From positions 1-20,320 of IMG/VR virus record IMGVR_UViG_3300038560_000019: a stretch of 20,320 nucleotides of DNA. One strand, 5' to 3'. Below the pieces are notes generated by a model that saw only the letters and a list, made by a program, of their open reading frames with translations, did not search any database and was not told the origin of the DNA. Position 1 is the stretch's first letter; every line of letters begins with the position of its first letter. Made by a program: the position numbers and the translations under genes. Below, in pieces: positions 1 through 5,299 of this stretch. Source of the stretch: a virus.

Positions 1-81
1 GGCGTCTATCCGAGTAATGTTTCCTAAGAAATAGCTCGAGGAGCCTGATATTATGACTTCGTCTCCCACTTTAAACTTCAT
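1..81 (-). CDS. Small protein of unknown function, 3'-truncated by window edge
   Basis: An ATG at 81 opens a frame of 27 codons that is still open at base 1, so only the N-terminus is seen. It begins MKFKVGDEVII and continues SGSSSYFLGNITRIDA. The VGDEVxI...GxI pattern resembles the first strands of small SH3-like or KOW-like beta barrels, but this is only a resemblance. There is no Shine-Dalgarno sequence. Instead a strong -35/-10 pair ends six bases before the ATG, so the mRNA is probably leaderless. The promoter is the main reason to accept this start. Confidence 0.6.
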   Translation of the reverse strand, partial: MKFKVGDEVIISGSSSYFLGNITRIDA

Positions 82-117
82 AGTTAGAGTATACCGGTGG
101 GGGGGTGAAGGGGTCAA
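82..117 (-). promoter_or_regulatory. Sigma70-like promoter for a leaderless mRNA
   Basis: On the minus strand TTGACC (112-117), an 18-bp spacer, TATACT (88-93) and then CTAACT directly before the ATG at 81. Transcription normally starts about seven bases after the -10 box, which here is the A of the ATG. The spacer is unusually C-rich. The same layout recurs at 705, 12352, 17418 and 18426. Confidence 0.7.
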
Positions 118-174
118 GAATGTTTTTTCTTGTACGCAACCGCTCTATGTCAATAGAAATAAAAAAAGCCAGGA

Positions 175-705
175 TTAATACCGGTTTGATTTCTTAAGAT
201 TTTCTTCTGCAGTTAAATATTGTAGATTATCTATGACATGTAAACCAGTAACATTTACTCCATTAATCGGTATTTGATGGTCCACGTGATAACCTTTGGG
301 GCAATTCTTGTAAAACTCTCTAATAATATTTAGATCCGCCCATTTAGGAGTAACATCTTTAACTCTTTGCTTTCTAGATGCCAAATAAGCTTTATATGAT
401 TGCCAGTTATTCTTTTTCCATTCTTTAGTCTTTTGCCGTGCCCGTTTGATAGCATTACCATCTCTGTTGCATTTGGGATTTATAAAATTAGGATCGCCGT
501 GTCTTATCCATCTTCTATAATGCATTCCACAATAATCATCAGAGAAGTGTCTTTTATTGCACTCTTTAATAGAGCATTTTCTTAAAGCCATTTGTTGTTT
601 TTTAGATAATTCTGGAGTGCCGCCACGTTTTATTCGGTAATAACACTTACTACACAATCCTTTAGCCATCATTTTTTTATTGCAATTTAACGTTGTACAA
701 ATCAT
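175..705 (-). CDS. HNH endonuclease with tandem zinc-finger-like N-terminus
   Basis: A 176-residue protein. The C-terminal part carries an HNH nuclease core: GYHVDHQIPI (residues 139-148, catalytic DH) followed by DNLQYLTAEEN (159-169) and a final KKSNRY. The N-terminal half holds two copies of a Cys-rich unit: residues 3-29 (CTTLNC...LCSKCYYRIKRGG) and 44-71 (CSIKEC...YCGMHYRRWIRHGD). Each probably binds one zinc and helps DNA recognition. Such proteins are common in phages as free-standing homing endonucleases that spread by cutting intron- or gene-free relatives. It lies just after the capsid gene, behind a terminator, and has its own weak promoter. No sign that it sits inside an intron was found. 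Confidence 0.85.
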   Translation of the reverse strand: MICTTLNCNKKMMAKGLCSKCYYRIKRGGTPELSKKQQMALRKCSIKECNKRHFSDDYCGMHYRRWIRHGDPNFINPKCNRDGNAIKRARQKTKEWKKNNWQSYKAYLASRKQRVKDVTPKWADLNIIREFYKNCPKGYHVDHQIPINGVNVTGLHVIDNLQYLTAEENLKKSNRY

Positions 706-740
706 AGCATAATCATTTCATAAAAAAGTAGGGATGTCAA
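706..740 (-). promoter_or_regulatory. Candidate leaderless promoter for the HNH gene
   Basis: TTGACA (735-740), a 17-bp spacer, a weak -10 AATGAT (712-717), and six bases to the ATG at 705. The geometry matches the stronger promoters in the window exactly. The -35 box lies inside the 5'-terminal half of the capsid terminator stem, and the -10 box is only 4 of 6. No Shine-Dalgarno precedes the ATG, which supports leaderless translation. Confidence 0.45.
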
Positions 741-759
741 ATTTAATCAACATCCCTAC
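722..759 (-). terminator. Intrinsic terminator after the capsid gene
   Basis: The minus strand reads GTAGGGATGT, a 12-nt loop, ACATCCCTAC, then TTTTTT. The arms are a perfect 10-bp pair (728-737 and 750-759) followed by a U tract (722-727). It lies 35 bases after the capsid stop codon. A second AT-rich hairpin (766-784, arms GATTTTAT/ATAAAATC) sits between the stop codon and the terminator. Confidence 0.85.
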
Positions 760-793
760 AATCTAGATTTTATTCAATAAAATCAATGATTTA

Positions 794-1909
794 TCAAGCT
801 GAGAGAGAAACGACCATGTTCCAACCTGGGGCGCTACAAATAAGGTTCCCATAATAGCCTATGCGAATTTCCAACGCATCAGCATTCCCAACTCGCAACC
901 CTTCCAAACCTTCTAACCCGTAGGTGAGAATGTGAGGAACTTTCCCTAAGGAGCGAAGCTTCCAGGTACTCATTGTTAAGAGGTATGCGGTCTGAGGAGG
1001 GCAGGAACGGTCAGCTAAGATGGTGACTCGGCCGTAAGCGGATTGGAAGGTGATCCCTTCGAATGCCACTTCAACTTCATCGTGCTTAGCTTGAACGTAC
1101 TGAACTTTTCCGCCCAATGCATTCACGAGGGATGCATAAGAAGCGAAGTCCATGATACAAAGGTCGGGCTTTCCACCTTCTCGGTTTAACACTGCGAGAG
1201 CGTTTGTCAAACCTTCTTCGATGGTGTAGCTTGTAGCATTGTATCGGTTACCGGCGAGACGGGTGACGTCTGCAGATCGGTTAACACCCCAGAAGCTATC
1301 GCTAGATCCAGGAGAAGTGGTGGGCAGCCATGCAGCTAACCCTGACAATGCAAGGTTCGTGCCTGTGCTGATGTTCCCTGCAACGATATCTCCGTAGATA
1401 CCGAGGGCGTTTCCAACTGTCGTCCAAGAGGAGTCAGTAGATGTTGCAAGAACAGTTATAGTTCCTGTGCTTCGGTTTACAGCGGTGATCGTTGCTTGTG
1501 TGGAGGAGATCGAGGAGATAGCAGATCCGTTGTTTACGAAGTTCACCAAGGTCATTCCAACTTCAAATTGCACGATTTGTTGTGCATTGGAGAGGGTGAT
1601 GGTGTAGGTAGGAGCTGCAGCGGTTGCAGATCCGATATATCCGCGGGTAGCAGATCCGTCACCGAACAATTCGAAAGCGATGTTGTTGGTGATGTTTCTG
1701 AAGCCTGCATCCATTTGGAGCTTAGCAGCGTCAACGAAAGCGCCGGCTGACGTCTTGGTCTGTTCCATCAATAGGTTCGTGATGGTGACCAATTGGTAGT
1801 CGGAGATGACGTAAACGAAGAAAGAAGCAAGCTGCGTAGCAGTTTGCTGTCCTTGAGCGTTAGCGAAGGCATGGCTTCGTCCTTGTGGAACGCCGTATTC
1901 TAAGGGCAC
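794..1909 (-). CDS. Major capsid protein, exon 3 (main part)
   Basis: HK97-fold-like phage major capsid protein; 371 of about 426 residues are encoded here. The exon starts VPLEYGVPQGRSHAF, a motif that lies about 50 residues into related capsid proteins rather than at the N-terminus. Other recognisable parts are FELFGDGSATRGYIG, NAQQIVQFEVGMTLV and WGVNRSADVTRLAGNRY, followed by the TILADRSCP and LEGLRVGNADALEIRIGYYGNL stretch near the C-terminus. There is no ATG or Shine-Dalgarno at the 5' end. A TTG at 1912 is in frame, but its G is inferred to be the last base of a group I intron. The first 55 codons come from exons at 3589-3631 and 2591-2752. The gene follows portal and scaffold, the usual head-gene order. 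The assignment to capsid is strong; the exact splice junction is inferred from P1 pairing and frame. Confidence 0.85.
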   Translation of the reverse strand: MPLEYGVPQGRSHAFANAQGQQTATQLASFFVYVISDYQLVTITNLLMEQTKTSAGAFVDAAKLQMDAGFRNITNNIAFELFGDGSATRGYIGSATAAAPTYTITLSNAQQIVQFEVGMTLVNFVNNGSAISSISSTQATITAVNRSTGTITVLATSTDSSWTTVGNALGIYGDIVAGNISTGTNLALSGLAAWLPTTSPGSSDSFWGVNRSADVTRLAGNRYNATSYTIEEGLTNALAVLNREGGKPDLCIMDFASYASLVNALGGKVQYVQAKHDEVEVAFEGITFQSAYGRVTILADRSCPPQTAYLLTMSTWKLRSLGKVPHILTYGLEGLEGLRVGNADALEIRIGYYGNLICSAPGWNMVVSLSA

Positions 1910-2590
1910 CAAATTGTTATCGTTAGGCTTTTTATCCTAACTTCTTATATTTGTTAATGTAATTAACTAGATTTAAAAATGTTTGTTCATTTTCTTCTAA
2001 GAGCCCTAAAGCTCTATTACATTTTATGCAAAGCACTCCTCTGACTTGCTTAGTATCATGGTTATGATCTAAAGCCATGGCGACTTGTTTTCCACGCCAT
2101 ATAGTCTTTACGTTGCGCTTACAACCTGCACAAACTCCGCCTTGTTCTTCTAACTTGGCGTTAAAGTAGTCTATTCCTACTCCATAAGCTTGTTTCAGCT
2201 TTGTATCCCTTATTTTTTCGGGATTTTCATCGCGGTATTTTTGAACGGTTTTGAGTTTAAATTCTTTTTTCTCTTTATACTCTTGTCGTCTTATTTCACT
2301 TACACATTCTTTACATCTTGCTTCTTTATCAAGCCTTTTATAAAAATTGTTTTGTGATTTAATTTTACCACAACGTTTGCATGCATTCATATAAGTTCGG
2401 CATACATTTTCAACTTAAGTAATTTTAAGTTGCCTACCACTCTTGGCACTATTTTAGTTTAGCACAATTAAATGCTAAGATCAAGTACTATGCTCTACGG
2501 TGGGTGAATCTCTTTAGTTACTCACCTTACCTCGGGATTGGCATTTCAGCTTCCCCCGATACTGGTTGGTTTTATATCCCCTAGCCATTA
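1910..2590 (-). ncRNA. Group I intron 2 in the capsid gene (681 nt, carries an HNH ORF)
   Basis: Inferred self-splicing intron. The 5' exon end ATATCCCT (2591-2598) pairs over 8 bp with the guide sequence GGGGATAT (2574-2581), giving a P1 helix with a U-G wobble at the 5' splice site. The core segment at 2533-2558 starts CGGGGGAA and ends AATCCCG, much like the P4-P5 region of the phage T4 td intron. P7 can be drawn between GTACT (2484-2488) and AGTGC (2446-2450), enclosing a P8 hairpin (2459-2478). A P9 hairpin (2411-2432) follows, then the HNH ORF, then a terminal hairpin (1922-1941). The intron ends in G at 1910. Removing it joins KYIP to VPLEYG in frame. I did not derive P3, P6 or P10 fully. 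Confidence 0.82.
1932..2390 (-). CDS. Intron-encoded HNH homing endonuclease, endonuclease VII type
   Basis: A 152-residue protein. The N-terminus has a four-cysteine zinc finger (CKRCG at 4-8, CKEC at 26-29). Residues 70-134 match the recombination endonuclease VII family: YGVGIDYFNAKLEEQGGVCAGC, then ALDHNHDTKQVRGVLCIKCN with the catalytic DHNH (108-111) and two CxxC zinc pairs (87/90 and 121/124). It lies near the 3' end of a group I intron in the capsid gene, so it most likely acts as the homing endonuclease that cuts intronless capsid alleles. Its stop codon is inside the intron's last hairpin. No clear Shine-Dalgarno precedes the ATG at 2390, so translation may be weak. Confidence 0.85.
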   Translation of the reverse strand: MNACKRCGKIKSQNNFYKRLDKEARCKECVSEIRRQEYKEKKEFKLKTVQKYRDENPEKIRDTKLKQAYGVGIDYFNAKLEEQGGVCAGCKRNVKTIWRGKQVAMALDHNHDTKQVRGVLCIKCNRALGLLEENEQTFLNLVNYINKYKKLG

Positions 2591-2752
2591 AGGGATATAT
2601 TTTCCTGCGAATCCGTCCGTTTGAGCAGGAAAATTAAAGCCCCGACGGTTATCGGGTAGGGCTTTCGTTCTTTGGAACAAGGGCTAAAAAAGGATTTTCC
2701 TTGTAAACAAGGTCCTTCATGTATTCATTTGAATCGGTGTACAACTCTTTTA
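2591..2752 (-). CDS. Major capsid protein, exon 2 (contains a 40-nt disruptive insertion)
   Basis: This exon lies between the two introns. It encodes the end of a split Leu codon, then KELYTDSNEYMKDLVYKENP and FLALVPKNESP (2752 to 2658). After an extra segment of about 40 nt it continues in another frame with DGFAGKYIP (2617 to 2591). The ENPFLALVPK and GKYIPVPLxYG blocks are typical of the N-terminus of this capsid family, so both halves are real coding sequence. Read straight through, the frame stops at TAA (2649-2651) after about 48 residues of capsid protein. With the 40 nt left out, exons 1 and 2 add up to exactly 55 codons and run in frame into exon 3. Confidence 0.8.
2618..2657 (-). 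other. Frame-breaking structured insertion in the capsid gene (candidate bypass or frameshift element)
   Basis: About 40 nt (edges uncertain by a few bases) between the codons for KNESP and DGFAG. It holds in-frame TAA stops at 2649-2651 and 2634-2636, and 40 is not a multiple of three. One hairpin spans 2636-2665: AAAGC/GCTTT and CCCGA/TCGGG with a 4-nt bulge, and the first TAA opens its loop. A second pairs ATTTTCCTGC (2625-2634) with GCAGGAAAAT (2599-2608), tying the insertion to the downstream exon. Identical CCT codons lie before it in the upstream frame (2658-2660) and inside it in the downstream frame (2627-2629), as matched take-off and landing codons would. It is far too short for a self-splicing intron. 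A programmed +1 shift or a sequencing indel are alternatives. Confidence 0.6.
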
Positions 2753-3588
2753 CAGTTTGTTATCGTAGGTTATTAACCCCTACATCATTGGCTTCTTATG
2801 TTATACCAATGCTCAGACTATCGCATCACCTCTCGGCGTTTTCTCATTTAGTCGTTCACGGTGGCTTTCGCCTTCCGCCTTATCACCTACTGCTAGGCGT
2901 CTAAGTCTATTAGAGAAAATTTATAATGCAGCTCTAATTATTCTATATAACTGAAAGTGTGACCCTTATAAGACGTCATTCGATGCTGCGGATTAAGGGC
3001 GGCATAAATACCATTTGCCTTTAATCCTAAGTCCTTTGCTGCCTCAACTACTAAAGTATAAACTTTTTCGTTTTGATGACAAATGAACTTTCGTGCGCGT
3101 TTTCGAAGTTTGGCGGTTCGGGCATCTGTCCGAGCTTTTATAGCTTCGAGAGTTGCCGGACCGCGTTTAGTCCGCCTTCGCGACTTCGCACTGTTAGAGA
3201 TATTTGCTAAGACCTCAGGTCTGGTTTCTTTTTGACCTTTGTTCCAAGCCCACTCTATGCCATGCTGACCTCCGGGAGATACATTGTACCGGGGGGCATA
3301 TTTAGCAATATAGTGTTTCTCAGCAGCATCTAAATCTACTTGATTGTAGTAGATACTATGCTTAGACCATTTAAAAGCTTCAGCTCCGTGCTTTCTAATC
3401 GCAGCACCTAAAACGCTATTCCCACCCTTGAGCGATAACGATATGTGTTGCCTTTGTCGGTCTTCGAGTCGTCTACGTGTTTGTCCTATGTAGACTATTT
3501 CGTCTTCCTTCGTTACGAAATATATTATCATGGGTTTACTGCTCATATGCATACCATTTTATCCTATCAGTTATGGAATTACAAGTTT
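2753..3588 (-). ncRNA. Group I intron 1 in the capsid gene (836 nt, carries a GIY-YIG ORF)
   Basis: Inferred self-splicing intron. The exon end TGCAGCTT (3589-3596) pairs over 8 bp with the guide sequence GAGCTGCA (2927-2934), with a U-G wobble at the splice site. The guide lies after the GIY-YIG ORF, so that ORF occupies the P1 loop. P7 is GACTA (2849-2853) with TAGTC (2816-2820), in the contexts AACGACTA and GATAGTCTGAGC typical of the R and S elements. Two P9-region hairpins follow (CATTGG/CCAATG and GTAGG/CCTAC). The 3' end ...CCTACGATAACAAACTG closely matches the end of intron 2 (...CCTAACGATAACAATTTG), so the introns look related. Removal joins T|TA into a Leu codon and restores the frame AALKELYT. 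Confidence 0.82.
2938..3552 (-). CDS. Intron-encoded GIY-YIG homing endonuclease
   Basis: A 204-residue protein. The N-terminal nuclease domain shows a diverged GIY-YIG signature (IIYFVTKEDEIVYIGQTRR, residues 9-27), with the YIG at 21-23, a His at 36, the catalytic Glu in AAEKHYI (78) and YNVSPGG (89-95). The middle (about 105-155) is rich in Lys and Arg. The C-terminus (about 156-204) matches the intron-encoded-nuclease repeat type of DNA-binding motif: EKVYTLVVEAAKDLGL, then a helix and YKGHTFSYIE. It sits inside the inferred P1 loop of capsid intron 1 and probably promotes homing of that intron. The first ATG is used here; a weak AGGAT precedes it, and a second in-frame ATG lies two codons later. 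Confidence 0.87.
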   Translation of the reverse strand: MHMSSKPMIIYFVTKEDEIVYIGQTRRRLEDRQRQHISLSLKGGNSVLGAAIRKHGAEAFKWSKHSIYYNQVDLDAAEKHYIAKYAPRYNVSPGGQHGIEWAWNKGQKETRPEVLANISNSAKSRRRTKRGPATLEAIKARTDARTAKLRKRARKFICHQNEKVYTLVVEAAKDLGLKANGIYAALNPQHRMTSYKGHTFSYIE

Positions 3589-3631
3589 AAGCTGCAATTT
3601 GGTTACTTGAGTTTGCGTATACAGCAGACAT
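3589..3631 (-). CDS. Major capsid protein, exon 1 (true start)
   Basis: An ATG at 3631 preceded by AAGGAAACGCAA (a good Shine-Dalgarno) opens MSAVYANSSNQIAA and then meets a TAA if read straight through. The last base T (3589) combines with TA at 2752-2751 to form Leu, giving AALKELYTDSNEYMKDLVY, which looks like the N-terminus of this capsid family. A 14-residue free peptide with a strong ribosome-binding site, directly after the scaffold gene where the capsid gene is expected, is best read as the first exon. Confidence 0.82.
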
Positions 3632-3706
3632 TTGCGTTTCCTTAAGCTTTGGTTATAACGTAGGTTAGTACGTCATGATCCGCAGCTAAATCTGATCGTT
3701 TATAAG

Positions 3707-3731
3707 CTATCAAAACACCATGCTTTGATAG
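3707..3731 (-). repeat. Inverted repeat between scaffold and capsid genes
   Basis: Perfect 8-bp arms CTATCAAA (3724-3731) and TTTGATAG (3707-3714) with a 9-nt loop, starting 14 bases after the scaffold stop codon. There is no U tract after it, so it is not a standard terminator. It could be a processing or mRNA-stability hairpin that raises capsid over scaffold expression. The rest of 3632-3706 shows no gene. Confidence 0.5.
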
Positions 3732-3744
3732 GGTTTAGACGAAG

Positions 3745-4779
3745 TTATTTTTTAAGTTTGTTTTCGAATGCCAGTATGGCTCGTTCCTTTGCGCTTAAAG
3801 GGCGAGACGCATTAACTGAATTCGTTAACGTTTTCATTTGTTGCTGCTGAGGCTGAGCGGTTGCCTTCGGGGTAGCATCTGGAGCAGGGGCTCTTGGCGC
3901 TAACCGTGATTGCACCTTGCTGAGTTTCGTCAGTCTAAGTGCTTCGTCAAGCAAGTAATCTTCAACTTGCTGGGCAGCTTCCTCAACCGTCATAAGGATG
4001 CCGTCCTCGTCAAATGTTTTAGTGATTAGTTCCACTACGTCGCCGACGCTGCGGGTTGCCTTGATAGTCTCGAATGCGGGGTCGACTTGAACTAATCTAG
4101 CGACATCTGCTCTAATCTGTCTTTCAGCTTGTGCACGCTGAGCAGTGTTCGCTTCTTCAAAGCTTTTCTTTGTGTTCTCGGTCTCGCCTTTTAGGGCTTT
4201 CATCTCTTCTCTCAGGGCTCTCAGCTCATTTTGGGTAGCCATGTTCTCTTGACTTGGGCCATTGATGGCAGCCTCAGTCAATTGATCGTAGGTTAAGCCT
4301 TGATTCAATAATGTACGAATTGGATCTCTTAGGAGGTCTTCCTTGGAGACATACTTAGATTCGTCGAATTGAGAGGTAGGTTTAGAGCGTTCGGCAGCGA
4401 TCTTGGCCTTTTCGGCTTCCAATGTAGCGCGTTCTTGCCTAATCTGTTGATCTTTAAGGCGATTTGCGCGTTCTTGGCGTGCAAGTGCAGCATAACGAGA
4501 ACTGAGAGGTTGTTCCTCGGCTTTCGTCTCTTCTTGGCCTTGAGGAGGTAGACTCTCATTATTGCTGTTCTGATCTTTTGGAGCAGCTCTTGCACTCCTG
4601 ACGGCAGAAGCTTCCTCAGGGGAGATCTGAGTGGGGTTCTGAACAGGATGCTGCTGAGCTTGTGGAGATCCACCATTTTGGATCATTTCGATAGCTCTTT
4701 GACCTGCTGCGGTTCTAGAGGCTACGGTTGTGTTTGTGGGCTGTACGATGGCTGGTGCGGCCAATGGTTCGAGTTTCAT
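3745..4779 (-). CDS. Head scaffolding protein
   Basis: A 344-residue hydrophilic protein between the portal and capsid genes, the standard place for a scaffold. Residues 1-95 are rich in Pro, Gln, Ala and Ser and likely disordered. Residues 95-130 and about 180-225 (RALREEMKALKGETENTKKS and on) are charged coiled coil. A conserved-looking acidic helical part (about 228-285) follows. The C-terminus RPLSAKERAILAFENKLKK is basic and helical, as in scaffolds that bind the capsid shell. It would direct procapsid assembly and leave or be degraded. The ATG at 4779 has a Shine-Dalgarno GCAGGAGAA supplied by the last codons of the preceding gene. Function rests on position and composition, not on a catalytic motif. 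Confidence 0.75.
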   Translation of the reverse strand: MKLEPLAAPAIVQPTNTTVASRTAAGQRAIEMIQNGGSPQAQQHPVQNPTQISPEEASAVRSARAAPKDQNSNNESLPPQGQEETKAEEQPLSSRYAALARQERANRLKDQQIRQERATLEAEKAKIAAERSKPTSQFDESKYVSKEDLLRDPIRTLLNQGLTYDQLTEAAINGPSQENMATQNELRALREEMKALKGETENTKKSFEEANTAQRAQAERQIRADVARLVQVDPAFETIKATRSVGDVVELITKTFDEDGILMTVEEAAQQVEDYLLDEALRLTKLSKVQSRLAPRAPAPDATPKATAQPQQQQMKTLTNSVNASRPLSAKERAILAFENKLKK

Positions 4780-4780
4780 A

Positions 4781-5071
4781 TTATTCTCCTGCGTTCATGT
4801 TTTGGGTAATTACAAATTGTTTCGATTCTAAATCTTCATCATCCTTGCAATCTGTTATATCAAGGCGAGGAATGGACGCGGAAGTACTGGGATGAGGATT
4901 GGTTAGTCGCTGTATAGCCCATAGACGGCTGTCAATTTTAGGCGGTTTCTTCAATTCAATTTTAATGCTTAAGCCTGCGAATTGATTGTATTTTAGTCGA
5001 AACAATAGATCATTGATTCTCCATTTACATAAGGCGAGGGCGTACGTCAAGTACGATAGGGGGGATTTCAT
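4781..5071 (-). CDS. Hypothetical protein, 96 residues
   Basis: Not recognised. It starts MKSPLSYLTYALALCKWRIN, with a short hydrophobic N-terminal stretch, then a basic middle (LRIKYN- and KPPK-type segments) and an acidic C-terminus (DCKDDEDLE). A good Shine-Dalgarno (TAGGAGTC) precedes the ATG. The last codons supply the ribosome-binding site for the scaffold gene, whose ATG follows one base after this stop codon, so the two are probably translationally linked. Its place between portal and scaffold suggests a head role, but nothing in the sequence shows one. Confidence 0.65.
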   Translation of the reverse strand: MKSPLSYLTYALALCKWRINDLLFRLKYNQFAGLSIKIELKKPPKIDSRLWAIQRLTNPHPSTSASIPRLDITDCKDDEDLESKQFVITQNMNAGE

Positions 5072-5100
5072 TTTATGACTCCTAATACGTTCATTGCTTT

Positions 5101-5125
5101 AACGATATAAGTTGCTTATATCGTT
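5101..5125 (-). repeat. Perfect 11-bp inverted repeat upstream of the 96-residue gene
   Basis: AACGATATAAG (5115-5125 on the minus strand) pairs with CTTATATCGTT (5101-5111) around a 3-nt loop. It is AT-rich with no following U tract. It lies in the 75-base gap between a small membrane-protein gene and the next Shine-Dalgarno, so it could be an RNA processing or stability element, or a weak terminator on the plus strand (GGGTTTT follows there). Confidence 0.5.
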
Positions 5126-5146
5126 GGGTTTTATATTAGTGGCTGC

Positions 5147-5299
5147 TTAGATATGGAGCTTCGCTAGCTCTAAACTTAGTAGTATCACTGTGGATACTAA
5201 AATTAAGATGGCACGTTGATAACCTGAGACGCTGATCATAGGCCTATGAATCTGTGTGACATTACCGCATTCCTTACAGAACTTCCTGAGAGGCATCAT
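5147..5299 (-). CDS. Small protein with CxxC motif and one membrane segment, 50 residues
   Basis: An ATG at 5299 overlaps the portal stop codon as ATGA, suggesting translational coupling. The product starts MMPLRKFCKECGNVTQIHRP, with a CxxC pair (8 and 11) like half of a zinc ribbon, and residues about 29-46 (RAILILVSTVILLSLELA) form a likely single transmembrane helix. The function is unknown. Longer reading of this frame inside the portal gene is a shadow. Confidence 0.55.
   Translation of the reverse strand: MMPLRKFCKECGNVTQIHRPMISVSGYQRAILILVSTVILLSLELAKLHI

Noticed and set aside
118-174. A second TTGACA box (148-153) between the HNH gene and the left-edge gene
   Set aside because: No -10-like hexamer lies at a suitable distance, and no start codon follows at six bases.
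1910-1912. TTG as the start codon of the capsid protein
   Set aside because: No ribosome-binding site, and the product would lack the conserved N-terminal blocks found in the upstream exons.
2618-2657. A third, very small intron in the capsid gene
   Set aside because: Forty bases cannot hold a group I or group II core.
2636-2665. GC-rich hairpin followed by T-rich bases, as a terminator
   Set aside because: It lies between two coding pieces of the capsid gene, where termination would abolish capsid synthesis, and the T run is interrupted (TTTAATTTT). A role in decoding is more plausible.
2719-2904. Plus-strand frame of 61 codons over the intron
   Set aside because: It covers exon 2 and the intron core on the opposite strand, with no ribosome-binding site or recognisable product.
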